Below, in pieces: positions 35,345 to 43,447 of a DNA stretch of 64,000 nt. The stretch covers positions 1 through 64,000 of the forward strand of contig DASSPH010000077.1 of assembly GCA_035699745.1 (NCBI GenBank). Direction: 5' to 3'. The position numbers and the translations under genes are program-made. The stretch comes from Vicinamibacterales bacterium. GTDB taxonomy: Bacteria; Acidobacteriota; Vicinamibacteria; Vicinamibacterales; 2-12-FULL-66-21. Each line of letters starts with the position of its first letter. Within the stretch, counting starts at the first letter, position 1. Below the pieces are notes generated by a model. That model searched no databases, was not told the DNA's origin, and saw nothing but the letters and a program-made list of their open reading frames with translations.

Positions 35345-38300
35345 CGTACGACGAACTCGCCGCGCTGCGCGACGCCGCCCCGCAGGGCGCCGATGCCGAG
35401 GCGCGCTACCGCGCCGCGCTCGCCGCGACGATCGGCGATCTCGATCCGGCTGTCCCGCTGCTGCTGCTGCCGATCCGTCTCGAAACCCGGTTCCGCCCCT
35501 CGCCGCCCGGCCGACCGGTGGAACTCCTGATTCGCGTCTATCCCGACGACGTGCAGATGGACGGGCACGAGGCAGGCCTGACCGCGGACGAGGTGAAGGC
35601 GGGCGAACATTTCTGGCGAACGACCTGGACCGCGACCACGGAGGCGGAGCGCGTCGCCGCGTGGCGGCAACTCGCCGATCGGCTCGGAGACACGCGCGCG
35701 GCGTTCGTGATGAAGGTGCTCACACCGTCGAACGATCCGCAAGCCGGGCAGCCGCCGTCGTTTCCTGTGGTCGCGCCGCGGCCGTCGCGCTGGTCGCGCG
35801 CGGTGCGCGCGCAAGGACTGCCCGATCGCTGGATCGCCACGGCCTATCGGGATGGGCGGAAGATCGGTACGGCCGAAGGGGGTTTGATCGCCAGGCCGCT
35901 CGCGGCCGGACCCTCGCCCGTTGCCGCCGCCGGCACCACCGATCCCGGGATGCTGTGGATGGTGGATTTCGCCGCGGCGCAGACCGCCGGCATGGGCCTC
36001 GTCATGTCGCTCGATCCCGCGCTCGTGGATCGAATCGACCTGCTCCTCGTCGCCGGCGTGCGCGGGTCCGAGACCGCCCTCAGCAGCGCCGCCACATGGA
36101 CCGACCTGCTCGACGCGCACCGGTACACGTGGGGCCTCGATCTGATCGCGGTCGGCACGCCGACGAACAACACCACCGGCGAGCGTTCCGGACAGCCGGC
36201 ACGCACGAGCGTTCCGCAGGCGGTGGCGCCGGCCTCCGAATCCGACGCGGCGATGATCGCGGCGGCGTTCGGGATCACCGGCACGACACGCGGCCCGTTC
36301 GGCACCATCGCGCACGCCGATCTGCGCGATCAAGCCGACGCCGCCGACATGGCGTCGGCGCTCTGGCCCGCGACGTGGGGGTACTTTCTCGCGCAGATGC
36401 TCCGGCCGGAGTTCACGGCGATCGATCTCGACCTCTGGCGGCGGTGGTTCGTCGAGACGGTGCGCGCGCGCGGTCCCCTGCCGGCGTTGCGTGTCGGCGA
36501 TCAGCCGTACGGCGTGCTGCCGGTCACGTCGCTGGAGCGCTGGCAGCCGCATCCGGATCAGCCCGAGCTGCTCGTGCTTCAGGCGGTCGGCGGGGGCCGG
36601 CGGTCGCGCACAGTGCTCAAGGTTCTCTGGGATCTCCAGACTGACGGCGCTTACAGCGACGCGCCGCCGCCGCTGGCGCTGACACTGCCGGCGCTGACAC
36701 TGCCGGCGCGCGCCGTGGCGACGGCGCTGACGCAGATGGACCTCGACGGGGATGGCCAACCGGAGCTGATCGTCGGATGGATCGAGCCGGGAACGAGCCG
36801 CGCGGGCTACTCGGTGCTGCGCTTGGAGGGCGCCGGTACGGCGGTGTCCCGCGCCCGCCATACCGAGCTCACGCTCGATGAAGCGCCCGACCGACTGGCG
36901 CTGGCGGCCGCGACATTGCCGGATCTCGGGCGTGCGCTCGTGCTCGTCACCCAGCAGGCCGGCGGCCGCGGCCGCGGCCTGAGGCTGCGGATCGGCACCG
37001 GCCTGCGGGCGACGGGCGCGGCGCGCCAGTGGTCCGATCCCGTATCGCTCCGAGGGATCGATCGATCGGAACGGCTGCTCGGCATCGCCGTCGAGGATCT
37101 GGACGCTGACGGGCTTCCCGAGCTGGTGCTGCTGACGGATGCCTCGGCGACCGTCCAGTACCGCAGCGGCCGCGGCTCGTTGTCGGACGCAGACATCGAG
37201 CGGTGGTCTGCGCCGGTGGAGGTCACCTCGGGCGGCGTCGCCGCTGACGCGGGCGGGATCGCGTTCGCGGATGTCGACGGCGACGGCACCCGGGAAGTGG
37301 TCGTCCACTACGCGTGGGACGGCGGCGGGGTCGCCGCCGGGGCCTATCGCGTCGGGTCCGGGCTCGATCCGGCCGGCGCGCCGGCGCGATGGGGCTCTCC
37401 GTTCAACGCGGGTGCCGGCGGCGCCGGTCTGCCGCTCGGCGCCGGCATCGTGGTGTCCAGCGTGGGCCGCGGCAACCAGGTCGGGTGGACCACGACCGCG
37501 GGGCGGATCAACCTGCTGCGGCGCCTGGCTGAGGATTGGCGCAGGCTCGCCGACGCCGTTCCGCGAATCGGCAGCGGCGACGTCGATCGGACGCTGCTCG
37601 ATCTGCTCGCGACCGACGGCACGTCCGCGTCAGTCGCGGTGCGCTCGCTGATCGGTCCGGCGCTCGCGGAGAGTCTGTGGTTCGCGCTGGGCGATCCACT
37701 GGCGGCGACGTATCGCGACGACCTGGACGCGCGACTGGCGCAGTGGCTGAATCGCTGGGCCGTCGCCGGCCGCGTGCGCCTGGGCGCCTGCGCGTATGCC
37801 GACCAGGCGCTCGACTTCGAGGCGCCGCTCGTCAGCGCCGGCGCGGAGGACGAGCCCGTCGAGTACCTGGCGAAACTCGCCGCGGCGACGCCGCAGGACC
37901 TGCACGACGGGTGGACGGCGGACGATACGCCGCTCCTGGCGCGGCTCGTTCGGCACAGCCTGTTGCAGGCGTATGCGGATGCGGCGTTCGCCCTCGTTCC
38001 GATCCCGGATCCGCCGCTGCCCGAACCGGAGCTCGTCGATCTCGCGGACATCATGGGTAACGATCCCGTGACCACGCGGACGCTGACCTCGTGGCGGCAT
38101 CTCTCCGAGGCGATGTGGCAGGGACGCCCGGTCGCGCCGGAGCTGTATGCGATGGCGCGCACGGCCGCGCCGCGGTCCGAGGTGGCGCCGCTCGCGGCGA
38201 CGATCGCCGCGGTTGAGCGGCTCGCGCGGCGTCCCGCCGCGACGCTTCAGCGGCTGATGATGGAGGCGCTCGATCTCTCGACCCATCGGCTCGACGCCTG

Positions 38301-40668
38301 GATCACCGCCGTCGCCACCGGGCGGTTGCACGAGCTGCGCGCCGATTCCCCGGAGGGCCTGCACCTCGGGGGATACGGACTCGTCACCGATTTGCGGCCG
38401 GCCACCGCGCCCCCGAGCACGGGCTACGTGCATGCGCCATCGTTGTCGCATGCGGCGACGGCCGCCGTACTGCGCAGCGGCTACCTGACACACGGTTCCT
38501 CGGCGCTGGCGGTCGATCTCTCGTCTACGCGCGCGCGGCTCGCGCTCGATCTCCTCGACGGCGTCCGCAGTGGACAGACTCTCGGGGCGCTGCTGGGATA
38601 CCGGTTCGAACGCGCGCTCGCCGAACGGCGGCTGCTGCAGCATCTGCCCGCGCTGCGCCAGCTTGCGCCCGAGGCGGTCGGCCATCTCACGCCGGCCCCC
38701 GCGGGGACGGCGATCGAAACGCTCGCGGGGCTGGCAACCGTCGACGGGGTCGTCCTCCTCAGGAAATGGAAGGAGAACGCGATTCCGTGGGGCGGCACCG
38801 TACCCGGGCAACCGGACGCGCTGCCGGCGCGGGGAACGGCCGACTACACGGGCGTGCTCGCCGCGCTCGCGGTCGTGCAGGACGCGATCGACGCGGTCGG
38901 GGACGTCGGTCTCGCCGAGAGCGTCCATCAAGCGTTGCAGGGGAACTACATCCGCGCCGGCAGCGCACTCGACGGTCTCGCGCGCGGCGACGTGCCTCCG
39001 CCGGACCCCGCGGTGCTGCAGACGCCCCGCACCGGGATCGGCGTGACCTGGCGGCTGCTCGTCATGACGGGGGGACGGGACGAGGTCACGGCGTTGCGCG
39101 CGTGGACCGCGACCGCAGCCCAGCGCGCGCTGTGGATCCGCGCGCAGGCGGAGCCGCGGTTGAACGGCTGGGCGGCGCAGGCGCTCGGCGATCCCGCACG
39201 CGTGCAATGGCGCGTCGTCCTGGTCGATCCGGAGACGGGGGAGCCGACCGCCGACGGCACGCGCGACTACACGCTGGCCGACGCCGGTCTGTGTCCGCTG
39301 GACATTCTGTATGGACCGTCGCCCGATGTGGCCGCGCTCGCCGAAACGGATCTCGGACGCCGGCTGCTCTTGTACGCCGCGGCGGAGACGGCGGCGCTGC
39401 GCCCTGCCGTTCCGAGACTGCTGCCCGATCGCTCGCCGGACTGGACGACGGACGTGCTCTCCCTCGCCGAGATCCTCACGGTCGCCGAGATCGCGCGCGA
39501 ACTCGTGGGGGGCACACGCGCCGCGGACGCGCGCGACCTGGCGCCTGCCGGCCTGCCCGGCCGTCCAGGCGTGCGCCAGGCCGAGATCGACGGCCGCGTG
39601 ACGAGCGTCACGACGGCACTCACCGGCGCGGTGTCGGCCTTGAAGGCCGCGTTCGCCATCAACGCGGCAGACGTGGGCGCGCTGCGCGCCGTGCTGCGAT
39701 ATCCGGACCTTCCGGGGAATCTGTCCACGCTGCTGGATCTTCCCTCCCACCTGGATATCGGGGCGGCGTGCGACGAGCTCGGCGTTCCGGCGCTCGGGGC
39801 GCTCGATGACATCCGCGACGGGCTCGCGTTGATGGCCGCGGCCGGACTGCAGAACGCCGCGCCCCGTTCGATCGCCGTCGGCGACGAAGCGGCGCGGCGC
39901 GATCTCGCGGCGCAGGCGCGCGACGTCGTGAAGGAGGCGGCGGCGCGTCTCAGCACCGCCGCGGCGGCCGACACCGCCGCGGGAGGCATCGAGGCGCTGA
40001 TCGGCCGCGGGTTCAGAGTGCTGCCGGTATTCGCGGTCGCGCAGCCCGCGGACCTCGACAATGCCCGCACCGTCCGACGGACGGCCGGCGATGCGACGCC
40101 GATCGAGGTGGAGGACTGGCTCGACGGCGTGGCGCGGGTGCGGGCCCCGTCCCGCCGTCTCCACGACGTCCGCGTCGTCGCCGGCGCCGTGGCCGGCGAA
40201 CCGCCCGCGCCGCTCCAGGCGGTGCAGTTGCCCGCGCCCGGCCCGCCGCGCTGGGTCGGCGCGGCGATGCCCGCCGGGACCGCGTTCCCCGCAGGTGTCA
40301 CCGGTCTCGTGCTCGCCGCTGCGGAGGACTGGGATCCGGCGGCTGATCAGGCCGGCCTGGTGGTCGACGAGTGGGTCGAGGTCGTGCCGAACGCGCAGGA
40401 AACGACCGGCGTGGTCTTCCATTACGACGCGCCGGGCTCGTGCGCACCGCAGGCGCTGCTGCTCGCCGTCAGCCCGAACCGCGCGCGGAAGTGGGACGCC
40501 GACCTGCTCGAACGGATCCTGCTCGAGACGTACGACCTGACGCGCATGCGATCCGTGCAGCCGCACGATCTGCGTGGGGTGGGACACGCGATCCCGGCGC
40601 TGTTCTTCGCGCGCAACACCGGCGGCGATCCCGCCGGCGACACCATCGCGACGCTGTTTCGGAAGTGA
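35341..40668 (+). CDS. Quartet protein A2, giant, with inserted FG-GAP-like calcium-loop repeats (1775 aa)
   Basis: Start at 35341 (MTYDELAALRD) is fixed by the ATGA overlap with B2. The family start VPLLLLPIRLETRF comes within 50 residues, so the coiled coil of A1 and A3 is missing. Shared motifs are GTPTNNT, ALWPATWGYF, RGPLPALRVGDQPYGVLP, THRLDAW, GYVHAPSLSHAATAAVLRSGYLTH, LGALLGYRFER and DEWVEVVP. Between about residues 410 and 730 there is an insert with DxDxDG loops at about 467 (DLDGDGQPE), 586 (DLDADGLPE) and 644 (DVDGDGTRE), each within an FG-GAP/VCBS-type strand pattern. These suggest a calcium-bound beta-propeller or part of one. Such repeats often mediate adhesion or complex assembly. 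Function unknown. Confidence 0.8.
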   Translation: MTYDELAALRDAAPQGADAEARYRAALAATIGDLDPAVPLLLLPIRLETRFRPSPPGRPVELLIRVYPDDVQMDGHEAGLTADEVKAGEHFWRTTWTATTEAERVAAWRQLADRLGDTRAAFVMKVLTPSNDPQAGQPPSFPVVAPRPSRWSRAVRAQGLPDRWIATAYRDGRKIGTAEGGLIARPLAAGPSPVAAAGTTDPGMLWMVDFAAAQTAGMGLVMSLDPALVDRIDLLLVAGVRGSETALSSAATWTDLLDAHRYTWGLDLIAVGTPTNNTTGERSGQPARTSVPQAVAPASESDAAMIAAAFGITGTTRGPFGTIAHADLRDQADAADMASALWPATWGYFLAQMLRPEFTAIDLDLWRRWFVETVRARGPLPALRVGDQPYGVLPVTSLERWQPHPDQPELLVLQAVGGGRRSRTVLKVLWDLQTDGAYSDAPPPLALTLPALTLPARAVATALTQMDLDGDGQPELIVGWIEPGTSRAGYSVLRLEGAGTAVSRARHTELTLDEAPDRLALAAATLPDLGRALVLVTQQAGGRGRGLRLRIGTGLRATGAARQWSDPVSLRGIDRSERLLGIAVEDLDADGLPELVLLTDASATVQYRSGRGSLSDADIERWSAPVEVTSGGVAADAGGIAFADVDGDGTREVVVHYAWDGGGVAAGAYRVGSGLDPAGAPARWGSPFNAGAGGAGLPLGAGIVVSSVGRGNQVGWTTTAGRINLLRRLAEDWRRLADAVPRIGSGDVDRTLLDLLATDGTSASVAVRSLIGPALAESLWFALGDPLAATYRDDLDARLAQWLNRWAVAGRVRLGACAYADQALDFEAPLVSAGAEDEPVEYLAKLAAATPQDLHDGWTADDTPLLARLVRHSLLQAYADAAFALVPIPDPPLPEPELVDLADIMGNDPVTTRTLTSWRHLSEAMWQGRPVAPELYAMARTAAPRSEVAPLAATIAAVERLARRPAATLQRLMMEALDLSTHRLDAWITAVATGRLHELRADSPEGLHLGGYGLVTDLRPATAPPSTGYVHAPSLSHAATAAVLRSGYLTHGSSALAVDLSSTRARLALDLLDGVRSGQTLGALLGYRFERALAERRLLQHLPALRQLAPEAVGHLTPAPAGTAIETLAGLATVDGVVLLRKWKENAIPWGGTVPGQPDALPARGTADYTGVLAALAVVQDAIDAVGDVGLAESVHQALQGNYIRAGSALDGLARGDVPPPDPAVLQTPRTGIGVTWRLLVMTGGRDEVTALRAWTATAAQRALWIRAQAEPRLNGWAAQALGDPARVQWRVVLVDPETGEPTADGTRDYTLADAGLCPLDILYGPSPDVAALAETDLGRRLLLYAAAETAALRPAVPRLLPDRSPDWTTDVLSLAEILTVAEIARELVGGTRAADARDLAPAGLPGRPGVRQAEIDGRVTSVTTALTGAVSALKAAFAINAADVGALRAVLRYPDLPGNLSTLLDLPSHLDIGAACDELGVPALGALDDIRDGLALMAAAGLQNAAPRSIAVGDEAARRDLAAQARDVVKEAAARLSTAAAADTAAGGIEALIGRGFRVLPVFAVAQPADLDNARTVRRTAGDATPIEVEDWLDGVARVRAPSRRLHDVRVVAGAVAGEPPAPLQAVQLPAPGPPRWVGAAMPAGTAFPAGVTGLVLAAAEDWDPAADQAGLVVDEWVEVVPNAQETTGVVFHYDAPGSCAPQALLLAVSPNRARKWDADLLERILLETYDLTRMRSVQPHDLRGVGHAIPALFFARNTGGDPAGDTIATLFRK
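36676..36705 (+). repeat. Perfect 15-bp tandem duplication inside A2
   Basis: The unit GCGCTGACACTGCCG occurs twice in direct succession, encoding ALTLP twice just before the first FG-GAP-like loop. It keeps frame, so it looks like a recent small expansion at the insert boundary. Confidence 0.8.
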
Positions 40669-40675
40669 GGACGCC

Positions 40676-42331
40676 ATGGGATCGATCACGAGCTGGAGCC
40701 GCCTGGAACCGCAGAGCACCGATCGCGCGCTCGGCAGTCTCGCGGCACGCATTGCGGATCCCTTGTGGCTCATGGCGCGCCAGTGGCAATTCGGCGAATG
40801 GCAGGGAGAGGATACCGGGTCGCCGGTCGACATCCGGGTGCGCCACGAGGTCAGCCCGTTCACGCGGTATGCCGGCGGCGCCCGTGGCACCCGCACCGGC
40901 GCGGCGCTCGCCGCCAGCCAGCCCCTCGACGCGATCGTCGAGCCGGAGCGCCAGCCGCCGACGCCGGATCTCCGCTTCGCCGCGATGGCTGGTCTCCGCT
41001 TCCTCGAGACGTTGGGTGCCACGCTGGCGGCGCGCTATGGTCCAGGCTATCGCGAGCGCTATGCGTTCGGCGATCTCACCGCGGCGCCGGGCGAAGCGGC
41101 CGACGGGCGCAGCAAGACGCTCGCGGCGCTGCTGGGCGGGCGTGGGCTCGACGGATTCGCATTGCAGGCCGAACTGTCTGCCGCCGTCGCGGCCGGGCGG
41201 TTGCCGCGACTGCCGCCGATCGACGCCGGTGATGAGAATGCCGTCACCGCGGCCGCGAAAGCGTGGCTGCGATGGTGGGATCGCCGGACCGGCGCCGCGG
41301 GGGCGGACGCGTGGATTCCCGATCGCCTCATGTACCAGTTCGCGGTCGCGGCGCCGGTGACCGGAGGCGAGGTCGTGCTGCACGCGCCGGCGCACCGCGG
41401 CGGGCGCCTCGACTGGACGGCGTTCGACGTGAGCGCCGGCGAATCGCTCGGCGCGGCGGCCGACGCCGGCCGTGTCGAGACGACGTTTGACGCCCTGCCC
41501 ACCGGGCTCGGGTTTCCCGGCATGCCGGCTCCGCGTTGGTGGCAGATCGAGAATCGCCGCATCGACTTCGGGGCGCTCGACGCCGCTCCCGACGATCTCG
41601 GGCGGCTCCTGCTCGCCGAATTCGCGCTCGTGTACGGGAACGATTTCTTCGGCTTGCCGCTGCCGCTTCCGGTCGGCAGTGTCTGCCGCATTCTTCAGAT
41701 CGAGGTCTCGACGACGTTCGGCGAGCGGGTGAACATTCCGAGCGTCGCCGCCGCCGACGTGAATGCGGTCCAGCGATGGCGCATGTTCCAGCTGTCGAGC
41801 GGAGTCGGCGATCGCGATTCACCGGGATGGCTGGTGCTTCCCGCCTTCGGGATGGACGTGCACGAAGGCGATCCGCTGGAGGCGGTGCTCTTCAGCCGGG
41901 ACGAGATGTCCAACCTCGCCTGGGCGGTCGAGCAGCGCATCACCGGTCCCGCGGGCTCGGCCGTCGATCGCGCGGAGATCCACGATCGAGCGACGCCGGA
42001 GCCGGCGCCGCTCGGCCCCAACCCGCAGCGCGCCTACCGGCTGGCGACGCCGGTGCCACCACACTGGCTGCCGCTGGTGCCGCGGACCTCAGGGGCGGGC
42101 GGAACCCGCCTGGAGTTGCGCGGTCTGCACGCGCCGCTCGGACGGCTGCTCGGCGCGCCATTCGCGCTCGCGTCCGAGGAACTGCCGCGCGCCGGCCGCC
42201 TTGCCGAACGGCGCGATCGCCGCACCCGCTGGATCCACGGCGCCACGCACGTGTGGACGGCGCGAAAGATTCGCAGCGGACGCGGAGAGAGTTCGGCGGG
42301 ACTCCGGTTCGACCATCTCGAGTCCGCCTGA
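40676..42331 (+). CDS. Quartet protein D2 (551 aa)
   Basis: ATG at 40676 (MGSITSWSRLEP) lies 7 bases after the A2 stop, with GTGAGGA just upstream. Signature motifs are LWLMARQWQFGEWQGEDTG (about 30-48), FPGMPAPRWWQIENRRIDFG, LLLAEFALVYGNDF, EAVLFSRDEMSNLAWAVEQ, VPPHWLPLVP and the terminal GRGESSAGLRFDHL. It is the shortest D protein. D1 and D3 have longer N-termini and inserts in the linker before the WLPLVP motif. Family and function unknown; soluble and without signal peptide. It closes quartet 2, and a hairpin pair and a new promoter follow. Confidence 0.8.
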   Translation: MGSITSWSRLEPQSTDRALGSLAARIADPLWLMARQWQFGEWQGEDTGSPVDIRVRHEVSPFTRYAGGARGTRTGAALAASQPLDAIVEPERQPPTPDLRFAAMAGLRFLETLGATLAARYGPGYRERYAFGDLTAAPGEAADGRSKTLAALLGGRGLDGFALQAELSAAVAAGRLPRLPPIDAGDENAVTAAAKAWLRWWDRRTGAAGADAWIPDRLMYQFAVAAPVTGGEVVLHAPAHRGGRLDWTAFDVSAGESLGAAADAGRVETTFDALPTGLGFPGMPAPRWWQIENRRIDFGALDAAPDDLGRLLLAEFALVYGNDFFGLPLPLPVGSVCRILQIEVSTTFGERVNIPSVAAADVNAVQRWRMFQLSSGVGDRDSPGWLVLPAFGMDVHEGDPLEAVLFSRDEMSNLAWAVEQRITGPAGSAVDRAEIHDRATPEPAPLGPNPQRAYRLATPVPPHWLPLVPRTSGAGGTRLELRGLHAPLGRLLGAPFALASEELPRAGRLAERRDRRTRWIHGATHVWTARKIRSGRGESSAGLRFDHLESA

Positions 42332-42341
42332 GCCGTTCTCA

Positions 42342-42378
42342 ACCCTCGCCCGGAAACGAGGGTAATGAATACCCCTCG
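42342..42378 (+). promoter_or_regulatory. Overlapping alternative hairpins / palindromic operator after quartet 2
   Basis: ACCCTCG (42342-42348) pairs perfectly with CGAGGGT (42357-42363) over an 8-nt loop. The same GAGGGTA (42358-42364) can instead pair with TACCCCTC (42370-42377) over ATGAA with one bulge. The two pairings exclude each other. At the DNA level GGGTA-N5-TACCC equals the palindrome before the PLD gene. It may be an operator, a terminator, or both. Confidence 0.5.
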
Positions 42379-42385
42379 GATCTGA

Positions 42386-42414
42386 TTGACGTGGTCGTGG
42401 ACCGATCGTATGGT
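42386..42414 (+). promoter_or_regulatory. Promoter TTGACG-N17-TATGGT before the M64-like gene
   Basis: TTGACG (42386-42391) and TATGGT (42409-42414) are separated by 17 bases and are identical in both hexamers to the promoter before the PLD gene. The first G of the palindrome core lies 26 bases upstream of the -35, against 38 in the other copy. It would start a transcript for the M64-like gene, the Cys/His-motif gene and quartet 3. Confidence 0.65.
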
Positions 42415-42452
42415 CTCCGTTCACGTTCCACCGTTGTCGATTGGGTGGTGAC

Positions 42453-43442
42453 ATGCCTGCGATCAAGAAGATCTTCCCGGGCGGAACAGCGGTCTCGCCG
42501 CTGCACACGCTGAAGATCATTCTGCTCGCCGAAGGGTACCGCGCGGTGGATCGACCGCAATTCGCCGCCGCGTGCAGCGAGTTCGTCGACGTGCTGACGC
42601 ACACGGCGCCGTTCAGTCTCACCGACCTGCACCCGACGACGATCAGCGTGCACGCCGGCTTCGTCGCCAGTGCCGCGGCGGGCGCGGCCGTCGACGCGCC
42701 GGCGATCGATCGCACCGCGTTCGACGCGCGCTACGAGACCGCTTCCCACCGACTCACCATCAGCCAGGCGAAGGTCAATGCTTTCGTCGAGGACCCGGCC
42801 ACCACGCTCACGTTCGGCAACGAAGCCTTGCCGCTGATCGACATCCTTCGCACGGGAGACGTGTCGATGGGCGCAACCGGCACGATTGTCGCGGTGCTGC
42901 TGCCGCCGATCGCCGGCGAGGCCGCGACCGCGGAAGCCGAGAGTGCGCTGGGCGAAGAGGACTACTACTTCGTCGCCTGCACGACCAACAATCTGTGGCC
43001 ACAGGTGGTGCTGCGCGGCGTCGGCCGCGTGATGGGACTCGGCGACGAATGGGAACTGGATGGCGACGGCTTCCTCGAGCCCGCGGACCGGCGGGCGGCC
43101 GCGTACGTCAACCTCGTGTATGCGGCTGAACCCCCGACCACGCACGACGACTTCCACCTGAAGTGGCATCGCTACCTGTCGGTGGCCGAACGGATTGCGC
43201 CGCCGGCCGTTCATCCGAAGGCGGATCCTGCCGTCGCCGACCACGGCGTCGATCCGATTCCGCTGACGCCGAGCACCATCGGGTACTGGGAGGGCGGCGG
43301 GGGGTACCGGACGAAGATCTATCGTTCCGCACACGACTGCCTGATGCGGCGCCGCGTCGGCGACAGCCGCCTGCCGCTGTCGGCGGCACCGGTGCCGTTC
43401 TGCAAGGTCTGCCGACTTCATCTCGCCAACCTTCTGTTCTGA
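42453..43442 (+). CDS. M64-type (IgA-peptidase-like) protein with destroyed zinc site (329 aa)
   Basis: The start KIIFxxEGYR-like block (LKIILLAEGYRAVDRPQF) and the end (CLMRRR, then FCKVCR) fit family M64 metallopeptidases. In M64 the zinc motif is HEFGHSFxGLADEY. Here the corresponding stretch is RGVGRVMGLGDEW (188-200): both zinc histidines are Arg and the catalytic Glu is Gly, while GL-DE is kept. It should be unable to bind zinc or cleave, so a structural or binding role is likely. The ATG at 42453 follows GGGTGG; the alternative TTG at 42441 adds only four residues. It is the first gene after the repeated promoter and 5 bases before the next gene. Confidence 0.7.
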   Translation: MPAIKKIFPGGTAVSPLHTLKIILLAEGYRAVDRPQFAAACSEFVDVLTHTAPFSLTDLHPTTISVHAGFVASAAAGAAVDAPAIDRTAFDARYETASHRLTISQAKVNAFVEDPATTLTFGNEALPLIDILRTGDVSMGATGTIVAVLLPPIAGEAATAEAESALGEEDYYFVACTTNNLWPQVVLRGVGRVMGLGDEWELDGDGFLEPADRRAAAYVNLVYAAEPPTTHDDFHLKWHRYLSVAERIAPPAVHPKADPAVADHGVDPIPLTPSTIGYWEGGGGYRTKIYRSAHDCLMRRRVGDSRLPLSAAPVPFCKVCRLHLANLLF

Positions 43443-43447
43443 TCCGC

